Numbered from the stretch's first letter, positions 37,565 to 47,567 are shown. The stretch is DNA of 64,000 nucleotides from Methanosarcina baikalica (GCF_031461075.1 NZ_JAVKPK010000009.1:3728-67727), one strand, 5' to 3'. Made by a program: numbers and translations. The notes: generated by a model not told the origin, from the sequence alone.

Positions 37565-39472
37565 TTAGATAAACTTTGGCCTTGCCGAGAGATACTTTGC
37601 AAGGGGCAGTTTTCTGTAAGGTTTATCGGATATTTCGCCTCTGATCCGCGCGTTAAGTTCTTCCTGAGTAATTTGCACTTTTTTCGGCTTATTCTGCTCG
37701 GATTCGGACCGAATGGTTACGTTAATGGTGCCGTCTTCTATTTCTTTATCACCAATGACCACTAAATAAGGAACCCATTCCCTGCCTGCTTCTCTTACTT
37801 TCTTTCCTATGGACAGGTCGCGGTCGTCAATGTCAACCCTGCAGTCAAGCTTCTGTGCAACCTCTTCAGCAAAGGCAACATGTTTCTCTGAAACCGGCAC
37901 AATCCTGACCTGGGTAGGAGAAAGCCAGACAGGCAGCATGGGAACCTTTCCTTCTTCGGTGTCCATTGCAGCCTTTTCGAGAAGAGCGTAGATACAGCGT
38001 TCGATTGCCCCGCTCGGAGAGCAGTGAAGGACGGTAGGCCGTTCCAGTTTACCGTCAGTATTTACATAAGAAATATCGTACCTTTCGGCGTTTTCCACAT
38101 CAATCTGGACTGTTGAAAGCGCGCTTGCTTTGGCAAGGGCGTCTACGAAGTTAAACTCGAACTTGAGTACAAAGTAGAAGAAACGGGTGTCCCACATTTC
38201 CACAAGTACGGGTTTATTGACGGTTTTTGCCATACTGACTACAAGCTCTTTATTTGACTCGTAAAAGTCCCTGGTGAAGCGGATGGCAACCTCATAATCA
38301 TTAATATGGATTCCCATATTTTCAAGCACATCGATGCAGAGGTCATATTGCTTTTTGAACTGGTTAACGGCCTGATCCATATCCTCGCAGAGGGTGTGCA
38401 TATCAGGCATGGTAAAAGCCCTGAGTCTTCTCAAACCCACAAGTTCTCCCCGCTGTTCCTTCCTGAAACTGTAGCGGGTCATTTCGATCATCCTCAGAGG
38501 CAGGTTCTTGTAGGAAATCGTCATGTCGTGGTTCATAAGGAATTGCCCGAAACAGGCTGCAAAACGCAGAAACATCTGCCGCTTATCAGACTCAATAGAA
38601 TACTGCCTTGCAGGGAACCTATCCAGGTATTTCTTCAGAGTCGGATGGTTCATGTCATACATGATAGGAGTTTCGACTTCCATTGCCCCGAACTCGGTTG
38701 CGACATCAAGCACATAATTTTCAAGAAGAGACTTTATAAGCCTTCCTTTAGGGTAATAGCGCATGTTTCCGGAATCTGATCCCGGTTCGTAGTCCGCAAG
38801 TTCAAGCCTCCGCATAAGTTCTACATGGGGGGGAGCCCGTTCAACAGCTCTGCTCTTGGAAATTTCGTAGTTTACAAACTGTTGAAGTTTAGGGTAAGGG
38901 GTGAGGTCAAAACTCTCGACTTCATGAAGTTCTCCATCAAGGGTCAGGATGCGCCAGTAAGACCTTGCAGTCCCTTCGGCTTTCAGGGCTTCGGAAACAA
39001 CCTCTTCTTTTTCCCCGGCTGCGGCTGCTTTGCCTGCTGCTTTTGAAGCCCCCTCAGGGCGGATGCTTCTGGAGAGTTCGGAAAGGGGATGGCCTTTACA
39101 GCTTATATTAAAGGCCTTATACCATCCGAAAGGAGCACGCTTGACCTCGTATTTACCTGAGAGAGCTGTCTCTATTCCTTTTAAGACCTCTACTGCAACT
39201 TTCGGAGAAGAAAGGTCGGAGCTTAAGTGGGCGTAAGGGTAGAGCATTATGCGGTCGGTTTTGACCTGGGTTGCTACCTTTTCGATTTCAGAAACAGCCT
39301 TTTGTATAGCTTCCTCAGGGTTTACCTCATCTACACTTTCTACAGCCGTGAAAACGGTAAGTGCTTCCTCGAGCCTGCCGGACTTTAAGGACTCTTCTAT
39401 TTTTTCAGCAACTGGAGTTTGTTTTTTGGTTTCGTATTCAATATAATCAGAGTGAATGAGCAATAACTGCAT
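37565..39472 (-). CDS. thrS: Threonyl-tRNA synthetase, archaeal type
   Basis: The 635-residue enzyme charges tRNA-Thr. It has the archaeal N-terminal editing domain (residues about 1-145, LLLIHSDYIEYETKKQTPVA), unlike the bacterial TGS type. The class II catalytic core has FLRFAACFGQFLMNHD with the zinc-ligand Cys, the motif RYSFRKEQRGELVGLRRLRA, and motif 3 CSPSGAIERCIYALLEK. The anticodon-binding domain (VRIVPVSEKHVAFAEEVAQK onward) is C-terminal. Length and order are normal. Single gene, transcribed leftward. Confidence 0.96.
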   Translation of the reverse strand: MQLLLIHSDYIEYETKKQTPVAEKIEESLKSGRLEEALTVFTAVESVDEVNPEEAIQKAVSEIEKVATQVKTDRIMLYPYAHLSSDLSSPKVAVEVLKGIETALSGKYEVKRAPFGWYKAFNISCKGHPLSELSRSIRPEGASKAAGKAAAAGEKEEVVSEALKAEGTARSYWRILTLDGELHEVESFDLTPYPKLQQFVNYEISKSRAVERAPPHVELMRRLELADYEPGSDSGNMRYYPKGRLIKSLLENYVLDVATEFGAMEVETPIMYDMNHPTLKKYLDRFPARQYSIESDKRQMFLRFAACFGQFLMNHDMTISYKNLPLRMIEMTRYSFRKEQRGELVGLRRLRAFTMPDMHTLCEDMDQAVNQFKKQYDLCIDVLENMGIHINDYEVAIRFTRDFYESNKELVVSMAKTVNKPVLVEMWDTRFFYFVLKFEFNFVDALAKASALSTVQIDVENAERYDISYVNTDGKLERPTVLHCSPSGAIERCIYALLEKAAMDTEEGKVPMLPVWLSPTQVRIVPVSEKHVAFAEEVAQKLDCRVDIDDRDLSIGKKVREAGREWVPYLVVIGDKEIEDGTINVTIRSESEQNKPKKVQITQEELNARIRGEISDKPYRKLPLAKYLSARPKFI

Positions 39473-39731
39473 TCTAACACCTGTGTTCCCGCTGGAATGT
39501 GATTCCGAATTAGCTTCGGTTCTTAATCAAATAATCAATTTATTTCAGGACTGTCTGCGGTCTGTACCCGTCAGTAGATCTTGATTAACGGAAGTAAAGA
39601 AGAATATATGACAGTCCTAATATCCTGCAACGATATAAAGCAATCCCTTTCGACTGATATTTCTTACTATAGCCTCAAAAGCTCTCAAATCCCCGAGATT
39701 CAGCTAATTTGTGTAATTTTATTTTTGGAAA

Positions 39732-40838
39732 TTACTTTTCTGAGCCAGTCGTACAGGGGGGTCTCAGACTCTTGAGGTCTATGTTGATCTCTGCCAGTTC
39801 AGGGTGAATCTGCTCCTGATAAACCCTGTAAGCCGCAACCAGAGCTCCCAGGAGAATAGGAGCTGCAAAAAAACCTGCAATTCCCCCAACAAAAGCTCCG
39901 CCGAGGAAGGCAAGCATGAGCAACATCGGATGAATCCTGGACTTCAAACTGGTCAGGTAGGGCCTGAGAATCAGTTCGGGAGGGCCATAGATTATGAGGG
40001 ACGAAACAACAAAGAAAAGAGCTGCACCTTCAAACCCTTGCTCAATGTAACGCATTAGAGACAAAGGCACAAGCACCATATAACCGGCAAAAAGAGGGAT
40101 TACTGATGCTATAAAGATGAGGGTCGCGAGTGCCAGTACATGAGGAAACCCAAAAGCATAGAAAACAAAAACTGAAGTTACGCTTACTATAAGGGCAGAG
40201 TAGGCATTACCCAGGAAAATTCCTTTAAGGATCAGATCCAGATGACACGCATAACGGTTTACAATTCCTTTGTACTCTTTTGGCATCATGCCAAGAAAAG
40301 CGCAGTAAAGCCGGTCCCCGTCAGCAAGTATGAAATAGCAGAAAATGATCGATATTATAAAATTAATGACAAAGAGACCTATACTCCGGGCATATGATAT
40401 AACTCCTATACTGCCGATTGCAGGAAGAAGGGAGGTAAAAAGGTCCCAGATAGCAGAATTAAGACTTTCTAGAAGTTTTGCCGGAATTTCCAGAGCATTT
40501 ATGAAATCAAGAATTGCACCCACGACTGCAGTCTGATTGTCAAGAATCCAGGAGATCTGGTTGAGGATTTCAACAATACCTGCTCCGACAATGAAAACTA
40601 TGGGAACGAAAATACATAGGCTGGCAACCAGAGCGCCGATTTTTCTGTGTCTGTTGAATTTTATCTGGATAGGTCTTGCGATGTAAGCAAAGACTATACC
40701 GAGTACTATTCCGTCTGCAAGAGGCAGGAGGATTAGAAAAGATAAGCATAAAAGCACTGCTAATACCAGGGCTGCTCCAATTTTCCAGCGGCTGGCAATT
40801 ATCTGGCTTACTCCGTCAGGGGTCTGGCTCAATTTCAT
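39732..40838 (-). CDS. AI-2E/PerM-type transporter family protein
   Basis: The 368-residue membrane protein has about eight hydrophobic segments: ALVLAVLLCLSFLILLPLA and GIVLGIVFAYIARPIQIKF at the N-terminus, later YSALIVSVTSVFVFYAFG, and LGGAFVGGIAGFFAAPILL near the end. The last pattern is the conserved terminal motif of the family. Family members are exporters or ion antiporters of varied substrate, so the cargo is unknown. Single gene. Confidence 0.85.
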   Translation of the reverse strand: MKLSQTPDGVSQIIASRWKIGAALVLAVLLCLSFLILLPLADGIVLGIVFAYIARPIQIKFNRHRKIGALVASLCIFVPIVFIVGAGIVEILNQISWILDNQTAVVGAILDFINALEIPAKLLESLNSAIWDLFTSLLPAIGSIGVISYARSIGLFVINFIISIIFCYFILADGDRLYCAFLGMMPKEYKGIVNRYACHLDLILKGIFLGNAYSALIVSVTSVFVFYAFGFPHVLALATLIFIASVIPLFAGYMVLVPLSLMRYIEQGFEGAALFFVVSSLIIYGPPELILRPYLTSLKSRIHPMLLMLAFLGGAFVGGIAGFFAAPILLGALVAAYRVYQEQIHPELAEINIDLKSLRPPCTTGSEK

Positions 40839-40987
40839 TTTTCAGTTCCGTTTGGATAAATAGATGATAGAAATTTAATCAGATATATGCAGAAAGCTGA
40901 TAAGAATCCAGTATCAAAATATAATTAGGAACTATTTAAAAATATCATAAAGTTGGGAAATTCCGGCAAATCCGGACTTTTGACCAT

Positions 40988-43249
40988 TCATACTTTTAGT
41001 TTTTTATCCAGATCAGGTACAAGCTTATCAAAATATCTGGTTACCACACAGGATTCCGTACATTTCCCGCACCTGATGCAGGCTTCACTTATATGCGGTT
41101 TCTTTTCGTTGAGAGAAATCGCCCCGACAGGACAGGCTTTTACACAGATGCCGCAGCCTGTACAGCGTGAAAGCCTTATAAATTGCTTTGCAGCTTCCTT
41201 AAAAAGACAAACAGCTTTTTCCTTTGTTTCCGAACTTGCAAGCAGGTTTCCATTTGAAAAATATTTTACAGTTCCGGCCCCGGTTTTAACCAGCAACATA
41301 CCCAGGTCCTCCGCATAAACCGTACTTCCAAGTACATTCATGAAATCTGCAGCTTCTTTTTCCCTGATGCCCCTGACTCCTGCTTCTATTGAGAAGCCTC
41401 CAGCCTTGCATGGGGAAATTCCTGCTACGACTTCAATTTCAAAGTCTTCGATATTTTCCTTAGCAAGAACGGAAATCCCAAGTTCCTCTGCCAGCCTGAG
41501 CATTTTCGGAGGCAGTTCCTTCCAGCGCCAGAATCCATGTTCTATGAACTTTTCCGAAAGCCCTCTGGTTTTCGCCCACTTGAGCAGGAAGGTGTTCCAC
41601 TTCTCATGCATTTCAGGGTGCAACTCTTTTACCCTGGCATACTCGGCAGCAAGGGCAGACGGGCAAAGCCAGCAACCTACCCTTTCGAAGCCAAGGTCAT
41701 AGAGCGGATTGTATGGCAGTCCTCTCCAGTGGATATAGAGCCACACTTCAAGCGCTTTCCAGTCCCTGATAGGAAAGATGTTGAGCTGGGCAGGGACAAA
41801 GGGATTTGTCTCACTTGCCGCAATCCTTGCCCTTGAGAAAGATTCGTGCTTCCGTTTACCGTCGATTGTTAGATAAGCCACGCCATTACCTGCTCTTTTT
41901 CCATTAAGAGAGCAGGCTTCTTTCCCTGCGTCGAAGTCTCCTGCAGATGCCAGCTTGCAGACTTTGCAGCACCAGCGGAAGTCCTTTGCAGGAGGCCCTA
42001 ATTTTGTTACCTGATCCCGGAAAGCAGAACCTGCACTTGCTTCTTCAAGCGAAATTTCCCTTTCGCGGCAAAAACTCCGCACAAATTCGACAGTTTCTGG
42101 GAATTCTATCCCGGTATTCAGGAAGAAAGCTCTGAGTTCCCTCTGCTTGAGGGAAGCCTGCGCCAGGTCTAGCACCACAAGACTGTCTTTTCCGCCGCTG
42201 AAGGAAACATAGACAGGCAGTTTTCGGTATTCGTTTCTGGAAACAAGCCCGCGAATAGTGTTGATTGCATTTTTTCCCAGAACCTGCAGGTGCTTTCTGT
42301 TAGCCTCGACACAAGCCCCGAGATTCGGAGTTTCAGGATGAAGGAATGCCTCACTACTGTCAACTTTCCTGATCCTGAGGACTTTCTTCCCGGCTTCGAA
42401 TGAGGATTCGGGTTCATTCCGGGTTTCGGTCTCATGCGGGGTTTTCAGGCCTGGAAAATCTGCGCCGTCGATAAAAGAAATTCCGTATCCTGTCAGGCTG
42501 CCTGCAGTCACCAGAACGAAGTCCTCTGCCTTTATGTTCCCGGCAAAAGATTCCACAAGTTCTGCTGCCACATTTTTCCCGTTAAGGTGCCCATTTGTTT
42601 TTTTGAGTTCGACTTTCATGCCTTCAGCGTATTTCAGGAGAACTTTTGCTCCCTGTAAGGAAGGTTCGAAACTGTAACCCATTTCCGAAAGTTCGAAACG
42701 GAGAATTCCGAAAATGAAGCCGTCTACAAGCACTTCATCGGTTTTATCCTCTCCGGGGATCTTATTAAGGAGAATAAGCTTCTCCCCAAGGGGATTGCAG
42801 CCGAAAGCCGAATACAGTTGCCCTTCCAGGACTTCCCGTTCGTAAGGAGAACAGAAACGGACATCTGCGGGCTGGGAGAGCCTAATAACTTCTCCTTTGC
42901 TGCCACATCTTCCGCATTCTTCCCCTATCAGGGGCAGATTACATTTTCCGCACCAGAAAATGTGGTCATCCTCATACTCGAAACGCTGGGAGTTGTTTTT
43001 CTTCGATAGTGCCAGATCCGGACTTTTTCCAGAGCCATGGCTCTTTTCCGGAGAATATTTCCCAGTAGAACGTTTCCCTTTGAAATCCGCGGATTTGCCT
43101 TCTACCTTGTTTTTGCGGGTCTGAGAATTCTCTATATCCGATGTTCGGGAAACTTTTTTGTCAGGAATTTGGGAAGCTTTTCTCTCTTCACTGTTTCTTT
43201 TTTGTTTCTGTTGACCCGATGCCTGGGACTTGTCTTTTTTCTGCTGCAT
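40988..43249 (-). CDS. PP-loop (PAPS reductase-like) protein fused to a zinc ribbon and two [4Fe-4S] clusters
   Basis: The 753-residue product starts with about 90 charged, probably disordered residues. A zinc ribbon follows (CGKCNLPLIGEECGRCG), then a middle domain that may be PUA-like. The PAPS reductase/ATP pyrophosphatase domain comes next: PVYVSFSGGKDSLVVLDLA near 350, with RWCCKVCKLA and GCWLCPSALAAEYAR as probable cluster or metal Cys. The C-terminus has two ferredoxin motifs, CTGCGICVKACPVGAI and CIRCGKCTESC. This arrangement is known from methanogens as a sulfonucleotide-reductase-like enzyme; a role in sulfur assimilation or thiolation is inferred. Electron supply through the attached clusters is likely. 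Confidence 0.85.
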   Translation of the reverse strand: MQQKKDKSQASGQQKQKRNSEERKASQIPDKKVSRTSDIENSQTRKNKVEGKSADFKGKRSTGKYSPEKSHGSGKSPDLALSKKNNSQRFEYEDDHIFWCGKCNLPLIGEECGRCGSKGEVIRLSQPADVRFCSPYEREVLEGQLYSAFGCNPLGEKLILLNKIPGEDKTDEVLVDGFIFGILRFELSEMGYSFEPSLQGAKVLLKYAEGMKVELKKTNGHLNGKNVAAELVESFAGNIKAEDFVLVTAGSLTGYGISFIDGADFPGLKTPHETETRNEPESSFEAGKKVLRIRKVDSSEAFLHPETPNLGACVEANRKHLQVLGKNAINTIRGLVSRNEYRKLPVYVSFSGGKDSLVVLDLAQASLKQRELRAFFLNTGIEFPETVEFVRSFCREREISLEEASAGSAFRDQVTKLGPPAKDFRWCCKVCKLASAGDFDAGKEACSLNGKRAGNGVAYLTIDGKRKHESFSRARIAASETNPFVPAQLNIFPIRDWKALEVWLYIHWRGLPYNPLYDLGFERVGCWLCPSALAAEYARVKELHPEMHEKWNTFLLKWAKTRGLSEKFIEHGFWRWKELPPKMLRLAEELGISVLAKENIEDFEIEVVAGISPCKAGGFSIEAGVRGIREKEAADFMNVLGSTVYAEDLGMLLVKTGAGTVKYFSNGNLLASSETKEKAVCLFKEAAKQFIRLSRCTGCGICVKACPVGAISLNEKKPHISEACIRCGKCTESCVVTRYFDKLVPDLDKKLKV

Positions 43250-43686
43250 GGAAATCCTGGTCAGTGATTCGAAGAAATGGTTAAGTATTTGATCGTTCAG
43301 TTTTTACCGTTCAGTCTTAGCACGGATACGTTTATCGATATATCAAGATTGTGAAAGTATGGAAAATTAAGAAGACATTGGGACCTGAAAATCTCACCTG
43401 ATATTCTACGTGATAGAAGGGCCAGACAAGCACTCAAAAGATTGTCCAAAGGATCGATTTAAGATAATTAAAATACCCTTTAAAAGGTCACTTTAAAGAT
43501 CAGTTTTAAGATGATTTGAAACATCATTCGGAGATCACTTAAAAGGTAATCTTTGATAGAAGGCAATTTTCGATAGAAATATCACTTAGGTAGTATATTT
43601 AGTATGTAATTGTAATTATATTTATGAGTTATGAATATATTAAGCTTCCTGTTAATGTAAAGGCTTATTCTTGAAGGTGATACGGT
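43250..43686. other. Shared divergent promoter region with repeated AT-rich words
   Basis: It lies between the leftward PP-loop gene and the rightward reductase gene. GATCAC-TTTAAAGATCA-like words recur (for example 43473-43550). No gene seen. Confidence 0.4.
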
Positions 43687-44937
43687 ATGAAGTACGATGT
43701 TGTTGTGGTTGGAGCCGGTCCTGTGGGTTCCACTGCTGCTCGCCATGCAGCCCTGAATGGAGCAAAGGTCCTCCTGCTCGAAGAACATTCTTCCATAGGG
43801 TCACCTGTAGGCTGTACCGGGCTTTTGAGCACGAGAGCTGTTGCAGAGTGCGAACTCAAGCCTTCGGAAAAATTTGTGTTCAATTCTGTGCGCGGGGCTT
43901 TTGTACACGCTCCCGACGGGCAATATCTGCCAATCGACGGGAGGCAGACAAAAGCATATGTAGTCTCGCGGAAAAACTTTGACCGGGCCCTTGCAGTAAT
44001 GGCTGTGGAAGAAGGCGTTGAACTCTCTCTCAGGACAAGGGCTGTAGGATTTGAAAAAGAGAATCCGGAAGCCGGTAAAAAAGGGAAGAAAAGTTCTCCT
44101 GTAAAACTCAGAGTAATCAAAAACGGCAGGCTCGAAACGATATGCGCATCCGTTGTGATAGGGGCAGATGGGGTAAAAAGCCGGATAGCCAGCTATGCAG
44201 GCCTTGAAAAACCTGCCCGTGTGCTTCCAGGCATCCAGATCGAAGCTCCCTATGCCTCGGAAGATAGTCACTTTGTTGAACTGTTCCCTGGCTCTTTTGC
44301 TCCCGGCTTTTTTGCCTGGACCGTACCGGTTGATGAAAAAGTTTCAAGGATCGCGCTTGCCCTTGAACCGAGGCTTGCCTGGAAAAGCGGTCAGAAAGAC
44401 TGTTCTCCCCTTTTCTACCTTGAGAAATTCCTCCACTCCAACCCTCACGTAAAATCCAGGTATTCAGGAGGTATGCTTGATTTTGTAGTCGGAGGAATTC
44501 CGATTGGCCCTCCGGAAAAAACAGTTTCCGATGGCATTATGCTGGTAGGGGACGCTGCCGGGCAAGCTAAACCGACGTCAGGGGGCGGAATCTATACAGG
44601 GGCTTTTGCGGCAAAAATAGCTGGAAAAGTTGCAGCAAACGCTGCCCTCGAGGGAGATACTTCTGCAAAAAGGCTTTCCGAATATGATCAACTCTGGCGG
44701 AAAGGCCTTGGAAAAGAGCTTGAAATTGGCATGAAAATCCATGACTATATGGGGAAGCTGGAAGACAGACAGTTAAACGACCTCATAGGCTCTCTAAATA
44801 CCCCATCTATTCTCAACACCATCACTGAGTATGGAGATATGGACCATCCTTCTATCCTTATGAGGAAACTCATGTTTTCAGGAAACTCCCTGAGGCTGAT
44901 GAAAGCCTTTGGGACATTCCTGGGAACTCTTTTTTGA
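43687..44937 (+). CDS. Geranylgeranyl reductase family flavoprotein
   Basis: The 416-residue protein has the FAD-binding Rossmann start YDVVVVGAGPVGSTAARHAA, then GSPVGCTGLLS and the second FAD motif VGDAAGQAKPTSGGGIYTG near 295. These are the hallmarks of digeranylgeranylglycerophospholipid reductases, which saturate the isoprenoid chains of archaeal membrane lipids. The family also contains paralogues of unknown substrate, so lipid saturation is inferred. GAAGGTGA lies 8 bp before the ATG. The gene is divergent from the PP-loop protein and followed by an acyltransferase gene. Confidence 0.85.
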   Translation: MKYDVVVVGAGPVGSTAARHAALNGAKVLLLEEHSSIGSPVGCTGLLSTRAVAECELKPSEKFVFNSVRGAFVHAPDGQYLPIDGRQTKAYVVSRKNFDRALAVMAVEEGVELSLRTRAVGFEKENPEAGKKGKKSSPVKLRVIKNGRLETICASVVIGADGVKSRIASYAGLEKPARVLPGIQIEAPYASEDSHFVELFPGSFAPGFFAWTVPVDEKVSRIALALEPRLAWKSGQKDCSPLFYLEKFLHSNPHVKSRYSGGMLDFVVGGIPIGPPEKTVSDGIMLVGDAAGQAKPTSGGGIYTGAFAAKIAGKVAANAALEGDTSAKRLSEYDQLWRKGLGKELEIGMKIHDYMGKLEDRQLNDLIGSLNTPSILNTITEYGDMDHPSILMRKLMFSGNSLRLMKAFGTFLGTLF

Positions 44938-45032
44938 AGAGCCCGGAAGAGCACAGAGAATTTAGACAAACCTCAATTATGGGAAGTTAAGCCGTTACAA
45001 CATAAAAAATTAATACGGATTTGAGGAATCAA

Positions 45033-46097
45033 ATGGAGAATGTTATTCAAAAACCCGTAACTATAAATAGGTACATTTGGGTTGATTTGATCCGGATAAT
45101 AGCGATATTTGCAGTGGTGGCAATCCATGTCAACAATTTCGGATTCGTTTGGAATAAAGTATCATGGATAGACTGGTGGGCGTCTAATATTTATAACGCG
45201 ATGATACTTTTCGCGGTGCCGATATTATTCATATTGAGCGGTTACCTATTATTGGATAAGCAGGAGGATGATCGGACCTTCTTTTCAAAGAGGTTTGGCA
45301 AGGTCATTATTCCTCTAGTTGCATGGTCAATGATATATATGATATTCGCGAACAACTATAATATATTTAGTATATTTACCGTAGATTTTGTGCAAAAATT
45401 CTGGTCTAATAAAATATTTTATCACCTCTATTTCCTCTACTACATCATAGGATTATATCTCCTCACACCGTTGTTACGCAGGATCTTAGCGCATGCAAAC
45501 ATGTCTGACATATTATATTTTTTACTACTTTGGTTTTTATTCACGCCTCTCAACCAGTTAATAGGATTTTTCGGATACAATATTGGGATACCCGTAGAAG
45601 CCGCAACAGGGAATCTCGGTTTATATATCATTGGTTATGCCATCAAAAAAACCCAGATAACTGACAAAATAGTATATTTGTCGGGTGTCATAGTTGCTAC
45701 TTTGTTAATGGTTATGATCTTCGGGTCTTATATTATGAGCATGAATAGCGGAAAATTCGATAATTTTTTAACTTCGTTAAATATAACGCAAACATCATAT
45801 GCGATATGTTTGTTCATCTTGCTCCGGGAAACCCTGGATCATATGACGTTAAAAACGTCGCGCATGAAGACAGAAACTATAAGTGCTGTTGCGGAAGCTT
45901 CCATGGGAATATACCTCGTCCACCCAATCCTATTGCATTATATACGTCATGGGTTATTCGGGGTGTTTTTATTATCTCCGTCTTTTCTGAGCCCGATAAT
46001 ATCTGTTCCGCTGGTTACGGCCTTATTGTTCTTCGTTTCTCTGATCCTGGTGATAATAATGCAGAAAATACCTTTGATAAGGAAAATTGTGCCCTGA
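45033..46097 (+). CDS. Acyltransferase-3 family membrane protein
   Basis: The 354-residue protein has about ten membrane segments. It opens YIWVDLIRIIAIFAVVAIHV, with the His that is characteristic of acyltransferase-3 (OafA/WecH) proteins. Later segments include MILFAVPILFILSGYLLLDK and the VAEASMGIYLVHPILLHYI end motif. Such enzymes O-acetylate sugars or surface glycans with acyl-CoA. GAGG lies upstream, so the ATG at 45033 is preferred over the TTG at 45021. The gene has somewhat lower GC than its neighbours, and the MITE follows 120 bp later. Confidence 0.85.
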   Translation: MENVIQKPVTINRYIWVDLIRIIAIFAVVAIHVNNFGFVWNKVSWIDWWASNIYNAMILFAVPILFILSGYLLLDKQEDDRTFFSKRFGKVIIPLVAWSMIYMIFANNYNIFSIFTVDFVQKFWSNKIFYHLYFLYYIIGLYLLTPLLRRILAHANMSDILYFLLLWFLFTPLNQLIGFFGYNIGIPVEAATGNLGLYIIGYAIKKTQITDKIVYLSGVIVATLLMVMIFGSYIMSMNSGKFDNFLTSLNITQTSYAICLFILLRETLDHMTLKTSRMKTETISAVAEASMGIYLVHPILLHYIRHGLFGVFLLSPSFLSPIISVPLVTALLFFVSLILVIIMQKIPLIRKIVP

Positions 46098-46217
46098 TTT
46101 TAATTGGTTATTTGTATCCTTTTACTTTTATTCTTTTAAATACGGATAACTGCTACATCAGTTTTCATTACTTTGTATTGACCCTGATCAATCAAAAATT
46201 ATGAAGAATAAAAAGAT

Positions 46218-46446
46218 AATATTAATTCATGCGTCTTCGGTTAAGGAATTTTCTTGCCTGAAGGCTATCGATTTTACATTAGAAATTGGCTTCAAATTTT
46301 AGCCTCTTTACCTAAAATCAATACCCTGTTCCAGTTCAAAGTCCATCTAAATTTTAGATATATGTCAGGGTTTTAGATATATTTCAGGGGAATGAATTCA
46401 ATTTATCATGATTCCTCACTTAACCGAAGACACATGAATATTAATT
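46218..46446. mobile_element. MITE-like element: 209 bp with 18-bp terminal repeats and 10-bp target duplications
   Basis: CATGCGTCTTCGGTTAAG (46228-46245) and CTTAACCGAAGACACATG (46419-46436) are inverted repeats with one mismatch. Directly outside each lies AATATTAATT (46218-46227 and 46437-46446), a perfect 10-bp direct repeat. The interior has no open frame of note. A 10-bp duplication is typical of IS4-type transposition, so a resident IS4-family transposase is the probable driver. Confidence 0.88.
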
Positions 46447-46485
46447 AAATATTAGCTTGAATCTTTAAAACTGAAGGTCTATCAC

Positions 46486-47190
46486 ATGAAAATACACTGT
46501 CTACAGCACGTTGAATTTGAAACGTTGGGAACTAATGCAGAATGGATTGAAGAAAAAAATCACTCTTTATCTATAACCCATTTATATACAAACGAGAATT
46601 TTCCCGGGATAGATGATTTTGACCTTCTCATAATAATGGGTGGACCAATGAATATTTACGAATATGAAAAATATCCCTGGCTTAGAGAAGAAAAAGCGTT
46701 CATAGAAAAAACGATTTCTTCAGGAAAAGCAATACTTGGGATCTGCCTGGGAGCTCAACTCCTTGCCGATGCCCTGAAAGCTGAAGTATTTAAAAATAAT
46801 TATAAGGAAATAGGATGGTTTCCCGTATATATAAGCACAGAAACGAAATCTGAAACCTTTATTCTGAATGATATTCCTGAGAAGTTTATTGCATTTCACT
46901 GGCATGGAGATACGTTTAACCTTCCTGAAAGCTCAAAGAAGCTTTTTGTAAGCGAAGCTTGCGAAAATCAGGGATTTATTTACAAAAACAGGGTTATTGG
47001 ACTCCAGTTTCATCTTGAAATGAGCAACAGAACAATAGGAAAAGTAATTGAAAACTGTAGAGATGAATTGGTTGTAGGAAAATACATTCAGAAAGAAAAG
47101 GAAATGCTGGATAAGTGTTCATTCCTTACAGAGTCAAAGCAATTAATGTTCAGACTGCTTGATAATTTTGAAGCACTAATCAGTTTTTGA
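46486..47190 (+). CDS. Class I glutamine amidotransferase-like protein
   Basis: The 234-residue protein has the triad of a class I GATase: the nucleophile in AILGICLGAQLLADAL (Cys near 87) and the His in VIGLQFHLEMS, with Glu two residues after the His. The motif LLIIMGGPMNIYEYEKYPWL is the standard oxyanion-strand region. This stand-alone form (GMP-synthase-like GATase) may act on gamma-glutamyl compounds or as an ammonia-supplying subunit; substrate unknown. The MITE inserted 50 bp before its start, so its promoter may come from or be altered by the element. Confidence 0.87.
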   Translation: MKIHCLQHVEFETLGTNAEWIEEKNHSLSITHLYTNENFPGIDDFDLLIIMGGPMNIYEYEKYPWLREEKAFIEKTISSGKAILGICLGAQLLADALKAEVFKNNYKEIGWFPVYISTETKSETFILNDIPEKFIAFHWHGDTFNLPESSKKLFVSEACENQGFIYKNRVIGLQFHLEMSNRTIGKVIENCRDELVVGKYIQKEKEMLDKCSFLTESKQLMFRLLDNFEALISF

Positions 47191-47364
47191 TATTATAAAC
47201 AGTTTCTTTTAAAAGAAAAGGGCTACCTCAATGTTTTTTACATCATCGTTAAGCACAACATCTATAATTGCCACGCACGGAAAAATATAGAAAAACTGTA
47301 GATTTGTGAATTAGTCCGCTTGAGTAAGTAAAAAATAATGTTTTTCATTCCATAAATTAGTCCT
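47191..47364. other. Spacer leading to the GC-rich repeats
   Basis: AT-rich and without a gene. It is followed by the GC-rich repeat block. Confidence 0.3.
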
Positions 47365-47534
47365 CTCGAGCGCAGCGAGAAGGACTCCGTGCTCCCGAAG
47401 CGGAACTCGGGCGAGAAGGACTCCGTGCTCCCGAAGCGGAACTCGGGCGAGAAGGACTCCGTGCTGTTGCGATTACATCGCAACTCCCAGAAAATCTCCG
47501 ATTTCCTGTGATCCCGAAGCGGAACTCGGGCGAG
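47365..47534. repeat. GC-rich 36-bp tandem repeats with hairpin potential
   Basis: The 36-bp unit starting GAGAAGGACTCCGTGCTCCC and ending GAACTCGGGC occurs fully at 47377-47412 and 47413-47448, partly at 47449-47465, and again as CCCGAAGCGGAACTCGGGCGAG at 47513-47534. CCCGA and TCGGG can pair in each. A palindrome-like CTCGAGCGCAGCGAG lies at the left edge. The GC content contrasts sharply with the surroundings. Confidence 0.85.
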
Positions 47535-47567
47535 ACGCAATTCAGGAAGCGAAATAAATCTTCCTGT

